A stretch of 64,000 nucleotides of DNA, from NCBI RefSeq assembly GCF_012848855.1, contig NZ_CP051630.1, forward strand, positions 2,335,501-2,399,500, in the 5' to 3' direction. The stretch comes from Pyruvatibacter mobilis (lineage in GTDB: Bacteria > Pseudomonadota > Alphaproteobacteria > CGMCC-115125). This document shows, one piece after another, positions 1 to 8,566 of the stretch (positions within the stretch are counted from its first letter, which is position 1; every line of letters begins with the position of its first letter). The position numbers and the translations under genes are program-made. The notes beneath the pieces were generated by a model. The model saw only the letters and a list, made by a program, of their open reading frames with translations. It made no database searches and was not told the DNA's origin.

Positions 1-455
1 AGGCGTTCGAGCTTGGGCAGGCCCTTGCGGATGCCCTTGCGCAGCTGGGTGCCGAGCAGCCAGCCGATGGGAAAGACGCCATCGACCCGGCCGCGCCACT
101 CGAAGGTGCAGTGCTCGCCCCGGTCGATGACCCGGTAATCTTCCACCGCGGCGCGCACGGGGAAGGAGGAGCGGTCGAAGCGGAAGGCCATGCGGCGGCC
201 CTCGTCCCAGGCGAAGAAGGTCTCCTGCACTTCCATGCGGTCGATCTCGACGGTGCGGGTGGTGCCGATGCCGAAGGGCTGCGGGCTCGTCCAGGTGACG
301 CGGCTGATGGGCAGCCACTCGCTCCAGGCGGGACCATCCACCATGGCGGCCCAGACCGCGCGGGCGGGCACGTTCAGATCATAGGTCAGCGGCGCTGCGG
401 CGCCTGCCAGAAATTCCTCGCCGACGGGGCGGTGCTCCTTGAGCTTTTGGGCCAT
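1..455 (-). CDS. SRPBCC-family protein, cut at the window edge
   Basis: The frame opens at an ATG on the minus strand at 455, with a CAGGAG ribosome site just upstream, and stays open to base 1, so the C-terminus is outside the window. The visible 151 residues fit an SRPBCC (START-like/polyketide cyclase) fold: an early NVPARAVWAAMVD helix start, W-S-E-W-L-P, and F-E-W-R-G-R before a late amphipathic helix. Such proteins bind hydrophobic ligands in a cavity; no ligand can be named. The first 77 bases overlap the end of the upstream TetR gene in another frame, so the two are probably co-transcribed. The family call is inference from fold-typical motifs. Confidence 0.65.
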   Translation of the reverse strand, partial: MAQKLKEHRPVGEEFLAGAAAPLTYDLNVPARAVWAAMVDGPAWSEWLPISRVTWTSPQPFGIGTTRTVEIDRMEVQETFFAWDEGRRMAFRFDRSSFPVRAAVEDYRVIDRGEHCTFEWRGRVDGVFPIGWLLGTQLRKGIRKGLPKLER

Positions 456-1221
456 CCTGTTTTCTCCTGCCTGTTGCCGCCCCGTTTGCCTTTGTGGCTT
501 TCGCCTGACCGGTTCTCGCCGGTGTTGCGCGGGCGGTCTTGTTGTCCGTGGACTGATTTTTTGAAATGTCTTGCCCGGATGCAGCGCTGACGCGCGCGAA
601 GACGGGCTTCAACGGGATCTTCATGCGGTAGACGCTTTGCAGCATGGGCTGCAGCATGCATTCCGCCGAGGCTTCACCGGTCAGGTGGCCTGCATCCTCC
701 AGCATGACGACACCGTGGATACCGGCCCAGCCGAGATTGCACAGCATGGCGGGGTCATCGTCCCGGCCCGCCTCTGCCAGATAGGCGGAGATGACCTCGA
801 TGCAGGTTTCGCCCAGGCGCTGGCGGGCGGCATCGAAATCCGGGGCCGTGGCGACCGGGTCATGCTCCACCATGAACATCAGGCGGTAATCGGCGAGGTT
901 GGACAGGGTCCAGGCGACGTCAGCCTGAATGAGGGCGACGAGCTTTGCTTCCGCATTGCCTCTTGTGGCGGTGACGGCGTCGCAGATCGTCTCACGCAGG
1001 GCGTCGAAGCACAGGGCGCGGGCTGAGGCGAGCAGGCCGCTCTTGCTGCTGAAATAGCGGTAGACCAGCGTGTGGCTGACCGACAGGCGATCAGCCACCG
1101 CGCGCATGGTGACGGCGCGCACACCGCCCTCGCGATACAGCGCCAGTGCTGCCGCCGCGTAGTCGCGGCGGGTTTCCACAAGCTCTTGATCTGACAGGGT
1201 CGGCATCGGCATGGCGATCAT
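379..1221 (-). CDS. TetR-family transcriptional regulator with long basic tail
   Basis: The N-terminus (residues 15-60) is a TetR DNA-binding domain: AVTMRAVADRLSVSHTLVYRYF is the helix-turn-helix, followed by K-S-G-L-L. A ligand/dimer domain runs to about residue 200. The remaining 75 residues are unusual for the family (normally 190-220 aa in total): low-complexity, rich in Ala, Lys, Arg, Gly and Gln, ending in an Arg-rich stretch. Starts at 1221, 1212 and 1206 are possible; none has a clear Shine-Dalgarno site. A perfect inverted repeat at 1213-1243 overlaps the first start, suggesting autorepression. The 3' end overlaps the SRPBCC gene by 77 bases in another frame. Confidence 0.85.
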   Translation of the reverse strand: MIAMPMPTLSDQELVETRRDYAAAALALYREGGVRAVTMRAVADRLSVSHTLVYRYFSSKSGLLASARALCFDALRETICDAVTATRGNAEAKLVALIQADVAWTLSNLADYRLMFMVEHDPVATAPDFDAARQRLGETCIEVISAYLAEAGRDDDPAMLCNLGWAGIHGVVMLEDAGHLTGEASAECMLQPMLQSVYRMKIPLKPVFARVSAASGQDISKNQSTDNKTARATPARTGQAKATKANGAATGRRKQDGPKAQGAPPRRRGISGRRRSAADL

Positions 1222-1243
1222 TTAACGCTGGTAAATGATCGCC
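1213..1243. promoter_or_regulatory. Perfect inverted repeat, likely TetR operator
   Basis: Arms GGCGATCATTTA (1213-1224) and TAAATGATCGCC (1232-1243) are exact reverse complements separated by 7 bases. The site covers the first possible start codon of the TetR gene and abuts the second (1212). TetR proteins usually bind such palindromes and repress their own gene, so an operator is the simplest reading. Confidence 0.7.
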
Positions 1244-1316
1244 GTCAATCACCCGCCCCCCGCTGGCGCAGGGCGCGGCGGGGCCGGGCGGTGAAGATGC
1301 GTAAGTGCCGAGGGCT

Positions 1317-2054
1317 CTAGCCGAGGCTCATGCCGCCATCGACGGCAAGGGTCTGGCCGTTGACATAGGCGGCAAGGGGGGACGCGAGGAACAGGGCGGC
1401 ACCGGCCATGTCTTCCGGCGTGCCCATGCGGCGGGCGGGAATGGCGCGCAGCGCGCCCTCGCGGCGCTTTTCGTTTTCCGTCGTCACCTTGGTGAGCTTG
1501 GTATCCACAAGACCCGGCGCGATGCCGTTGACGCGGATGCCTTCTCCCGCCCAGGCCGCGCCGAGGGTGCGGCACAGGCCGACGGCGCCGGTCTTGGACG
1601 CCGCATAGGCCGGATTGCCAATGGCGGTGCCGAAAGCAACGATGGAGCTGACAATGATGAGCGAACCCTTGCTCCTGGCCAGCAGCGGATGGAACTTGGT
1701 GGAGGCGTGCATCACCGAATTGATGTTCACATCCATCACGTGGTTCCAGCCGTCGCGCTCAAACTCCTTGCGGCCGTACTGGACCGTGCCCTGGCACAGG
1801 ACCAGTACATCAAGCGAGGCGAAGGGCGGCACATAGGCGTCGAGCGCATCGAAATCGGTCATGTCCATGCAGGCATAGTGCAGACCGTCGAGATCAGAGC
1901 CCTCCTCGCCCGCATAATCGGCGGCGCTGGGGCGGGTGCCCCACACATGCACCTCGGCGCCCCGGTCCCGGAAGGCATGGGCGATGCCATTGCCGATGCC
2001 GCTTGATCCGCCGACCACCAGCACCGTCTTGCCGCTGAAATCCAGGTCGCTCAT
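1317..2054 (-). CDS. SDR-family NAD(P)-dependent oxidoreductase
   Basis: A 245-residue classical short-chain dehydrogenase/reductase. The cofactor motif is V-G-G-S-S-G-I-G near residue 14, the structural motif is L-C-Q-G, and the catalytic Ser and Tyr-x-x-x-Lys are in IVSSIVAF and YAASK. The C-terminus has the usual LASPLAAYVNGQTLAVDGG. The start at 2054 (MSDLDFSG) is preferred because GGAGG lies 6 bases upstream; an in-frame start 33 bases further upstream has no such site. The substrate is unknown. The glycine motif begins V-G-G rather than T-G-G, which occurs in the family. Confidence 0.9.
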   Translation of the reverse strand: MSDLDFSGKTVLVVGGSSGIGNGIAHAFRDRGAEVHVWGTRPSAADYAGEEGSDLDGLHYACMDMTDFDALDAYVPPFASLDVLVLCQGTVQYGRKEFERDGWNHVMDVNINSVMHASTKFHPLLARSKGSLIIVSSIVAFGTAIGNPAYAASKTGAVGLCRTLGAAWAGEGIRVNGIAPGLVDTKLTKVTTENEKRREGALRAIPARRMGTPEDMAGAALFLASPLAAYVNGQTLAVDGGMSLG

Positions 2055-2262
2055 TGCATCCTCCCCTGCCCGCTCAGTGGCGGGCATTCACTTTGTTGCT
2101 GTCACTTTTTTGATCCGGCACCGCGTCTGCGCTGTCAACGGCGAAGAGGGCACACGCAGAACAGGTGGTGAAAATGACCGGGGCCTGACGAAATTTGCGC
2201 AGCGGAAACGGGACTCTCTACCCATGGTTGTTTGTTCGACGTCACATCAATCTTCCGGGAAT

Positions 2263-2277
2263 TTAAACAATTCTTGA
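2263..2277. promoter_or_regulatory. CtrA-like site in the 337-bp gap before the sensor gene
   Basis: TTAA, seven bases, then TTGA resembles the CtrA box TTAA-N7-TTAA with one mismatch. CtrA controls chemotaxis and motility genes in many alphaproteobacteria and the next gene pair is chemosensory, but a single imperfect site is weak evidence. Nothing else is evident between 2055 and 2391. Confidence 0.3.
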
Positions 2278-2391
2278 GGCTCCGGCCCGATAGTGAACAG
2301 CAAGGCGGGGGCGCTTTACCACGACGGATCGATCTGGAATCGCGTGCCCGCAGCTTTGTGACCGCCACAGGCCCAGCTGAAGGTGACTGCA

Positions 2392-3114
2392 ATGACCGAC
2401 CGTATTCATTCCTGGCTCGTGCCCGGGCTCTTCGCAGCCGGCGCTGCCCTTGCCATGCCGCCTGCCATTGCCCAGGAAGCCGCCACCGACCCCGCCGCCC
2501 TGACAGATGGGGAACTGGCCGAGGGAGATGAGGCCCTGGAACTCGAACTGGCGGCCGTTGAGCCGGCAGCTCCCCTGCCGCCGACGGTGCAGGACGTGAC
2601 GCCGGACGTGATCGCCAGCCTGCGCGACTTCATCAACACGGAGATCGTGCGCGCGTCGATCGTCAACCAGAACCGCAAATATGCGGGCATGACGGAAAGC
2701 CGGATCATCGAGCTGGACGACAAGTGGCGCGCGGAACGCAAGTCCGACGACCAGCCGCTGATCTCCGCCACGCTGACCAACCCGCTGTCGTCCTATCTCA
2801 CGCGCGTGCAGGCCCATAATGTCGGTCTGTATACGGAGATGTTCGTGATGGATGCCAACGGCCTGAATGTCGGCCAGAGCAACATTACCTCCGACTACTG
2901 GCAGGGTGATGAGGCGAAGTTCCAGAAGACTTATCCGGCGGGTCCGGATGCGGTGTTCGTGGATGAGCCGGAATTCGACGACGAGATGGGCATCTGGCGC
3001 ATCCAGGTCAACATGGCGATCGCGGACGAGACCGGGTCGCAGGCGATTGGTGCCGTCACTGTCGAGCTCAATCTTTCCGAGCTCCAGCGCCGGCAGCAGA
3101 TGGGCACACTTTAG
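2392..3114 (+). CDS. Periplasmic Cache-like sensor protein
   Basis: The protein has 240 residues. A signal peptide (positively charged start, hydrophobic stretch W-L-V-P-G-L-F-A-A-G-A-A-L-A, cleavage near A-I-A-Q-E) leads to an acidic linker of about 40 residues. The remainder resembles a single PDC/Cache sensor domain: a long N-terminal helix (DVTPDVIASLRDFI), then L-Y-T-E-M-F-V-M-D-A-N-G, D-Y-W-Q-G-D-E-A-K-F, and a final strand IGAVTVELN. There is no membrane anchor after the signal peptide, so the product is probably soluble in the periplasm. The chemoreceptor begins 18 bases downstream, suggesting that this protein senses a ligand and acts through that receptor. An alternative GTG start lies at 2383. 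Confidence 0.75.
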   Translation: MTDRIHSWLVPGLFAAGAALAMPPAIAQEAATDPAALTDGELAEGDEALELELAAVEPAAPLPPTVQDVTPDVIASLRDFINTEIVRASIVNQNRKYAGMTESRIIELDDKWRAERKSDDQPLISATLTNPLSSYLTRVQAHNVGLYTEMFVMDANGLNVGQSNITSDYWQGDEAKFQKTYPAGPDAVFVDEPEFDDEMGIWRIQVNMAIADETGSQAIGAVTVELNLSELQRRQQMGTL

Positions 3115-3132
3115 GGACGGGGCCTGATCAAC

Positions 3133-4851
3133 ATGTCTTTCAATGCACTCATGCAGAAGTTCAACGACACCTCAATCAAGCTGAAGCTGCTTTCGGCGCT
3201 GGGTGTCATCGTTGCCATCAACCTGGTGATCGGTGCCGTCATCCTGAGCGCTGTGACCGGCGCCCGCTCGACGCTGGAAGCGTTCGAGGAGATGTCGGAA
3301 ACGACGACGGCCATCATCCGGCTGGAGGAAAAGGCCGTTGAGGCCCATGGCCACATGGCCGCCTTCCTCAATTCGGGTGACCTGGAAAGCCGCGCGCATT
3401 ATCAGCAAGCCGTTGAAGAAACGGGTGCGCTGGTGAGCGCGCTCGAAGCCCAGATCGCAGGGTCCGCGGATGACGGGATCGAAGGCATTACCGGCCATGT
3501 GGACAGCTTCAAGGCCGCCTTCAACGAGTGGGTGACGGTGATTGCCGCAAGCCAGCTCGAGAACATGAAGTCACCCGGCACGGTGGACATGGCCCGCCTG
3601 ATCGAGGCATCGGAACAGAATGCCGCCATCCGTGGCCGCATGACCGAGGCGCTGCAGACTGCCTCGCAGCTGTTGGGTGACCGGACCATGGCCGAATCCA
3701 ACGCGCTCAACGGCGTGCTGGGCACGGCCAACGCGGTGTCGGCCATCGGCATCGTCCTGATGCTGATCACCACGGTGGCAGCCGGTGCCTTCATCATCCT
3801 CATGGTGTCGCGGCCGCTTCAGGCGCTCGTGACCTCCACAAATGCGCTGGTGCGCAAGGAGTGGGGCACGGACATCACCGGCACGGAACGCGGCGATGAA
3901 ATCGGCCAGATGGCCTCAGCGCTGGTGCTGTTCCGCGACAACGGCATCGAGAACGACAAGCTGATGGAAGCGCAGAAGGCCGAGGACGAAAAGCGCCTGG
4001 CCCGCGCGCGCCAGATCGAGGAACTGGTGGCATCGTTCCGCCAGGAATCGGAAGCCGTTACCGCGGCGCTGGAAGACGCGACCCGCAAGATGAGCCAGAC
4101 CTCGGAGACGATGAACAGTGTCGCCAACGAGACGACCAAGCTGTCGGAGGATGTCTCCACCGCAGCGCAGAGCGCTGGCACCAATGTCAACAGCGTGTCG
4201 GCTGCGACCGAGGAGCTGACGGCATCGATCCGCGAGATCTCGCAGCAGCTTTCGGGCACCAACAAGATGGCGGGCGACGCGCAGGACGTGTCGCGCAGCA
4301 CGGTGGAAAAGATGGCGGTGCTGGAAAGCTCCGCCGGCGAGATCAACTCGGTCATCGAGATCATCTCGGACATCGCCGAGCAGACCAACCTGCTGGCGCT
4401 GAACGCCACCATCGAGGCGGCGCGCGCGGGCGAAGCGGGCAAGGGCTTTGCCGTCGTGGCCTCGGAAGTGAAGACCCTGGCCAACCAGACCGCCAAGGCC
4501 ACCGAGCAGGTGCGCGAACAAGTGAACCGCATCCAGGGCGATACGTCGGAAGCGTCCGACTTCATCAACCGGATCACCGAAGCGATCTCAGGCCTGTCGG
4601 AAAACATGACGGTGATTGCCGCCGCCATGGAAGAGCAGAGCGCCGCGACCCAGGAAATCAGCCGCAACGTGATGGAAGCATCAAACGGCACGAGCCAGGT
4701 GGTGGACAATATCGGCGAGGTGAGCCAGGCGACCCGCAAGACGCAGGACTCGTCGGCCACAGTGAACCAGATCGCCGAAGAACTGGCCCAGCGCTCGGAT
4801 CACCTCAAGGGCAGCATCCACGCCTTCATCTCGAAGATCCAGGCGGCGTAG
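3133..4851 (+). CDS. Methyl-accepting chemotaxis protein
   Basis: The 572 residues have the standard chemoreceptor order: TM1 (about 18-42), a helical periplasmic region of some 155 residues, TM2 (about 201-223), a HAMP domain starting S-R-P-L-Q-A-L-V (226), then a long coiled coil with the conserved signalling tip [20 protein letters not shown] at 414. No Cache or PAS domain is evident in the periplasmic part, which looks like a four-helix bundle type. The tip should bind CheA and CheW. The C-terminus lacks the NWETF pentapeptide for CheR. The upstream periplasmic Cache protein may supply ligand recognition. Confidence 0.95.
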   Translation: MSFNALMQKFNDTSIKLKLLSALGVIVAINLVIGAVILSAVTGARSTLEAFEEMSETTTAIIRLEEKAVEAHGHMAAFLNSGDLESRAHYQQAVEETGALVSALEAQIAGSADDGIEGITGHVDSFKAAFNEWVTVIAASQLENMKSPGTVDMARLIEASEQNAAIRGRMTEALQTASQLLGDRTMAESNALNGVLGTANAVSAIGIVLMLITTVAAGAFIILMVSRPLQALVTSTNALVRKEWGTDITGTERGDEIGQMASALVLFRDNGIENDKLMEAQKAEDEKRLARARQIEELVASFRQESEAVTAALEDATRKMSQTSETMNSVANETTKLSEDVSTAAQSAGTNVNSVSAATEELTASIREISQQLSGTNKMAGDAQDVSRSTVEKMAVLESSAGEINSVIEIISDIAEQTNLLALNATIEAARAGEAGKGFAVVASEVKTLANQTAKATEQVREQVNRIQGDTSEASDFINRITEAISGLSENMTVIAAAMEEQSAATQEISRNVMEASNGTSQVVDNIGEVSQATRKTQDSSATVNQIAEELAQRSDHLKGSIHAFISKIQAA

Positions 4852-4879
4852 GGCGCAAGCCCACAGCGCAGAACGACAG

Positions 4880-4915
4880 AAAGGCGGTGCCCACGGGTGC
4901 CGCCTTTGTTGTTTT
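4880..4915 (+). terminator. Rho-independent terminator after the chemoreceptor
   Basis: The stem AAAGGCGG / CCGCCTTT (4880-4887 and 4900-4907) is followed by a T-rich run (TTTGTTGTTTT). Confidence 0.75.
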
Positions 4916-4946
4916 GCGGTGGTGTGGTGCATGCGGGAGAGGAAAG

Positions 4947-5022
4947 TGGTGCCCAGGGGCGGAATCGAACCACCGACACTGCGATTTTCAGTCGCATGCT
5001 CTACCAACTGAGCTACCTGGGC
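4947..5022 (-). tRNA. tRNA-Phe (GAA)
   Basis: A 76-base cloverleaf on the minus strand: acceptor GCCCAGG pairs with CCTGGGC, discriminator A and an encoded CCA at 4947-4949. D-arm AGCTCAGTTGGTAGAGC, anticodon loop CTGAAAA with anticodon GAA at 4987-4989, and T-loop GGTTCGATTCC are all present. It sits after yacG, as in many alphaproteobacteria. Confidence 0.97.
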
Positions 5023-5211
5023 AGGATGGCTGCTTTTGAATTTCCGGTTGGTGGCGGAAAGCCGGCGGGCGCCGGGAGCCAAGGCCGCGGTTTATAGGCA
5101 AAACTGGCGGGTAAGTCCAGCCCGTGGCGGGGGGTTCGGGCTTCTTTTTGCGGCAGCGCCCGGACGGCTGCGGGGGCATGCCGCGTGACGGTCAGTGGCG
5201 GTCAGTGCCGG

Positions 5212-5418
5212 TCAATGGAGCTTGCCCGGGTCGGTGTCCTGCTCGCGGATGGCTGCGGCCATGTCCCATTCATCGGGGGGTTCTACGGCGGGGATCGCGT
5301 AGCTGCCGCCGAGCCAGCGGGACAGGTCCACATCGGCGCAGCGCTTGGAGCAGAAGGGGCGGTAGGCCTGCACGACGGGCTTGCCGCAAGTGGTGCATTT
5401 GGCTTTGGCGCGGGGCAT
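5212..5418 (-). CDS. yacG: DNA gyrase inhibitor YacG
   Basis: A 68-residue zinc-ribbon protein with four cysteines in two pairs (C-T-T-C-G-K near residue 8 and F-C-S-K-R-C-A-D-V-D-L near residue 23), then the W-L-G-G-S-Y-A-I-P segment seen in YacG. Family members bind one zinc and, in E. coli, inhibit GyrB. It follows the RNase E/G gene by 43 bases and precedes tRNA-Phe, an arrangement conserved in the class, so it is probably the last gene of the maf-rng unit. Confidence 0.9.
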   Translation of the reverse strand: MPRAKAKCTTCGKPVVQAYRPFCSKRCADVDLSRWLGGSYAIPAVEPPDEWDMAAAIREQDTDPGKLH

Positions 5419-5461
5419 GGGCTGAGGGGCCTTGCTGGTGATGCCGGGTGCCGGGCCGACG

Positions 5462-6991
5462 TCAGGCGCCGGCGGCGATGTCGATATGGTGGCGGCGGGC
5501 GCCGTCGACCGGGTGCAGGGTCACGTCCACGCCGAGGCGGGCGCGCAGCTGGGGCATGAGGCCCGATTCTTCGAGCCATTCCGCCACCGGCGGGCACACA
5601 TGCAGGGTCAGCGCGCGGCCGGGCTGGTCGGCGGCTGCGGCCTCGGTGGCGCGCAGGGCCTCGTAGGCAACGGTGGCGCGGGTCTTGTTGGCGTCGCGGC
5701 GGATCGGTTCCAGCAGCAGGCGGTCCAGCGGCTCGCGCACGCGCTTGCGGGTCATCTCCACCGTCGAGAACTCGCTCATGGGCAGGATCTGGGTGGGGGT
5801 GCGGTCGCCCTCAAAGCCGGCCTCAAGCCGGGCCACCACTTCCTGCCGGTGCTCTTCCTCGGCCAGGTGGATGAAATCGATGATGACGAGGCCGCCGACG
5901 CCGCGCACGCGGACCTGGCGGGCGATGGCATCCGCCGCCTCCAGATTGATGCGGCGGCTGGTCTGCTCAAGATCGGTGGCGGCGGTGAAGCTGCCGGAAT
6001 TGACGTCGATGGCGGTGAGCGCCTCGGTGCGTTCAACGGTGATCCAGCCGCCGGACGGCAGCTCGACCCGCGACGAGAGCGCAGCCTCGATCTCGTCTTC
6101 CACTCCATAGGCGGCAAAGAGCGGGGTGCGGGCCGCGTGATGCTTGAGCCGCCCCGCATAGCCCGGCATGACCGCATCGCAATAGGCGCGCGCCTTCACA
6201 TAGGCGTCGGCGTCATCGATCAGTACACTGCCGGTTTCTTCGTTCAGGTGATCGCGCAGCACGCGCTGCACCGGGCCCAGTTCCTTGAAGACGGTGGCGG
6301 GGCCGTTCATGCCCTTGGCGCGCTCGCGTACCTCGCGCCAGGTCTCCAGCACATGGCGGGCGTCGCGCTCAAGCGCATCCTCATCGGCCTGAAGGGCGGC
6401 GGTACGGACGATCCAGCCGGCGCGGGCGAGATCATCGCCTTCTTCCTTTTCGGCGACGTCGGCACAGACGCGCTGCACCAGCTCGGTCAGGCGGGCGCGG
6501 TCGTCTTCATCCTCGATGCGGCGCGACAGGGCGACGCCGGGCTGATGCGGCACCAGCACCAGTAGGCGGCCGGGAATGGTGACATTGGCGGACAGGCGCG
6601 GGCCCTTGTCGCCGATGGGGTCCTTCAGGACCTGCACCAGCACCTTCTCGCCCTCTCGGACGCAGTCATTGATGCGCGGCATGCGGCCCTGATTGCGGGC
6701 ATTGTCGAGCCCCATGAGCTCACACAGGCACTGTGCCTCGCGCACGCCGAGGAAGCCCGAGCGCGGCAGGCCGATATCGACGAAGGCTGCCTGCATGCCG
6801 GGGAGCACGCGTTCGACGCGGCCGATCATCAGATTGCCGACGAGGCTGGCGCCGGTGGTGCCTGCCGAACAGGGGCCGTGGGCGCTGTCGTCCACGCTGC
6901 GTTCGATCACCAGATCGCGCAACACGCCTTCATCAACGAGCGCAATACGCGTTTCGCCGACACCGACATTGATGAGAATTTCGTCGCTCAT
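5462..6991 (-). CDS. rng: Ribonuclease E/G family protein
   Basis: The 509 residues have an N-terminal S1-type RNA-binding region (I-G-R-V-E-R-V-L-P-G-M-Q-A-A-F-V-D-I-G near 55) and the DNase I-like catalytic core with A-I-D-V-N-S-G and G-G-L-V-I-I-D-F-I, whose aspartates bind the catalytic metal. The endonuclease cuts single-stranded AU-rich RNA in rRNA and mRNA processing. The CPxCxGxG zinc-link motif of RNase E/G is not visible, and the protein has no long C-terminal scaffold, so it is closer to RNase G. The next gene, yacG, encodes a small Cys4 zinc protein. No clear Shine-Dalgarno site precedes the start. Confidence 0.9.
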   Translation of the reverse strand: MSDEILINVGVGETRIALVDEGVLRDLVIERSVDDSAHGPCSAGTTGASLVGNLMIGRVERVLPGMQAAFVDIGLPRSGFLGVREAQCLCELMGLDNARNQGRMPRINDCVREGEKVLVQVLKDPIGDKGPRLSANVTIPGRLLVLVPHQPGVALSRRIEDEDDRARLTELVQRVCADVAEKEEGDDLARAGWIVRTAALQADEDALERDARHVLETWREVRERAKGMNGPATVFKELGPVQRVLRDHLNEETGSVLIDDADAYVKARAYCDAVMPGYAGRLKHHAARTPLFAAYGVEDEIEAALSSRVELPSGGWITVERTEALTAIDVNSGSFTAATDLEQTSRRINLEAADAIARQVRVRGVGGLVIIDFIHLAEEEHRQEVVARLEAGFEGDRTPTQILPMSEFSTVEMTRKRVREPLDRLLLEPIRRDANKTRATVAYEALRATEAAAADQPGRALTLHVCPPVAEWLEESGLMPQLRARLGVDVTLHPVDGARRHHIDIAAGA

Positions 6992-7091
6992 GGAAGGACT
7001 GGTGACTCGAATTGTGGGTTCGCCACAAGTTTAGGCTGCAAAAGGCGGAAAAAGCCAGCCGCACCCCGGGTCCCTTGGCCCCGGGTGCCTG

Positions 7092-7685
7092 CTAGTGTGT
7101 TGATTCTGCGACGTATCCCGCCCCGCGCAGCAAGTCGAGGGTTTCCGCCAGCGGCAGACCGACAACCCCGCTATAGGAGCCGGTGATGGCCGGGATGAAG
7201 GCGGCGGCGCGGCCCTGGATGGCATAGCCGCCCGCCTTGCCGTGCCATTCACCGCTTTTGATGTAGGCGTCGGTCTCCGCCTGCGACAGCCGCTTCATCC
7301 GCACGCGGGCCTCGATAACCCGGGCTGAGACTGTGCCGCCGGGGGCGGACAGGGCAATGCCGGTGAAGACCCGGTGATTGCGGCCCGCCAGCAGGGCAAG
7401 GCAGCGCCGCGCGGTCGCTTCGTCCTCCGCCTTGGGCAGGATGCGGCGGCCGGCGGCGACCACCGTGTCGGCGGCCAGCACGAACGCATCGGGATGGCTG
7501 GCGGCGACGGCCCGGCATTTGTCCTGCGCCAGGCGCTGGGCATGGGGCCGGGGCAGTTCACCCCGGGCCGGGGTCTCGTCGATGTCGGCGGGCACCACCT
7601 CGTCCGGGGTGATGCCGATCTGCGCAAGCAGATCCAGGCGGCGCGGCGAAGCGCTTGCCAGGATCAGGGGGGGACGCGTCCTCAC
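7092..7685 (-). CDS. maf: Maf-like nucleoside triphosphate pyrophosphatase
   Basis: The protein has 197 residues with the Maf signature near the start (LILASASPRRLDLL), the catalytic D-E-T-P and the L-A-A-D-T-V-V segment with the conserved Asp, and G-K-A-G-G-Y-A-I-Q-G later. Maf proteins hydrolyse non-canonical or UTP/dTTP-type nucleotides to monophosphates and affect division. It is 11 bases downstream of infA and 100 upstream of the RNase gene, consistent with one operon. Confidence 0.93.
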   Translation of the reverse strand: MRTRPPLILASASPRRLDLLAQIGITPDEVVPADIDETPARGELPRPHAQRLAQDKCRAVAASHPDAFVLAADTVVAAGRRILPKAEDEATARRCLALLAGRNHRVFTGIALSAPGGTVSARVIEARVRMKRLSQAETDAYIKSGEWHGKAGGYAIQGRAAAFIPAITGSYSGVVGLPLAETLDLLRGAGYVAESTH

Positions 7686-7696
7686 CCGGCCAGCAC

Positions 7697-7915
7697 CTAC
7701 TTGTAGCGGTAGGTGATGCGGCCCTTGGTGAGGTCGTAGGGCGTCATCTCGACCAGCACCTTGTCGCCGGCCAGCACGCGGATGCGGTTCTTGCGCATCT
7801 TGCCGGCGGTGTGGGCGATGATCTCGTGATCGTTTTCAAGCTGGACCCGGAAAGTGGCGTTGGGGAGCAGTTCCACAACGGTTCCCGGGAACTCGAGCAT
7901 TTCTTCTTTTGCCAT
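7697..7915 (-). CDS. infA: Translation initiation factor IF-1
   Basis: The 72 residues match IF-1 in length and sequence throughout ([19 protein letters not shown], then F-R-V-Q-L-E-N and R-I-T-Y-R-Y-K at the end), a single S1/OB-fold that occupies the ribosomal A site during initiation. The ATG at 7915 is chosen because it begins the conserved MAKEE and has AAAGG upstream; longer frames extend into non-conserved sequence. Confidence 0.98.
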   Translation of the reverse strand: MAKEEMLEFPGTVVELLPNATFRVQLENDHEIIAHTAGKMRKNRIRVLAGDKVLVEMTPYDLTKGRITYRYK

Positions 7916-8101
7916 TGAGGCCTTTCTCGCGTCTTTGATTTTGGCCGGACGCGTCCGTCCGACTGAACCGGACATGCGCCTGTCGGCGCCTCGAGGGGCG
8001 GACTGGGCATGCAATGTCCGTGAATTGAGCGGGAGAATGGGCATTCAGGCCCATAAAATCAAGTTTCACGGGCGCGGGACGCCAATGAAGCCGTGCAGCC
8101 C

Positions 8102-8560
8102 CTACCCGCCGGGGGTGGCCTGCCAGCCGAAGCGCTCCTTGATGCGGTCCATCAGCGTGTCGCGCACCTCGCGATAGGCGGCCAGGCGGGTCTCGCGGGC
8201 GCCTTCCACGAGGGTGGGATCGTGGGTGGGCCAGTATTCCACATCCGCCGCCATGGCGCGGGTCAGGTCCACCGCCTTGTGCTGGGCTTCAGGCGTGAGG
8301 GAGATGATGAGGTCGAAGCTCGTATCCTCCAGCTCATCGAAGCTGCGGGGCTTGTGCTTGGTTACATCGACGCCGAGTTCGTCCATCACCGAGATGACGA
8401 AGGGGTCCAGATCCCCTGCCCTCACGCCGACCGAATCCACATAGACATATTTGCCGTAGAGCAGCTTCATGATGCCGGCGGCCATGGGTGAGCGCACGGC
8501 ATTCTGCCCACAGGCAAACAGGATCGCGTCCGGCAGGTCTTCTCCATGGGGGCCGCGCAT
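8102..8560 (-). CDS. Low-molecular-weight protein tyrosine phosphatase-like protein
   Basis: The 152 residues have the phosphate-binding loop C-G-Q-N-A-V-R-S (Cys-x5-Arg-Ser) near residue 17 and a later D-P region (Y-W-P-T-H-D-P) that supplies the general acid. Alphaproteobacterial members sit between UPF0262 and infA and are annotated variously as LMW phosphatases or arsenate reductase-like. Only 6 bases separate it from the UPF0262 gene. No arsenical genes are nearby, so phosphatase activity is the better reading. Confidence 0.85.
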   Translation of the reverse strand: MRGPHGEDLPDAILFACGQNAVRSPMAAGIMKLLYGKYVYVDSVGVRAGDLDPFVISVMDELGVDVTKHKPRSFDELEDTSFDLIISLTPEAQHKAVDLTRAMAADVEYWPTHDPTLVEGARETRLAAYREVRDTLMDRIKERFGWQATPGG

Positions 8561-8566
8561 GGAGGC

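Noticed and set aside
2264-2296. Sigma-28 flagellar promoter before the sensor gene
   Set aside because: TAAA and a CCCGATAG-like element are present but spacing is two to three bases too long and the -10 is imperfect.
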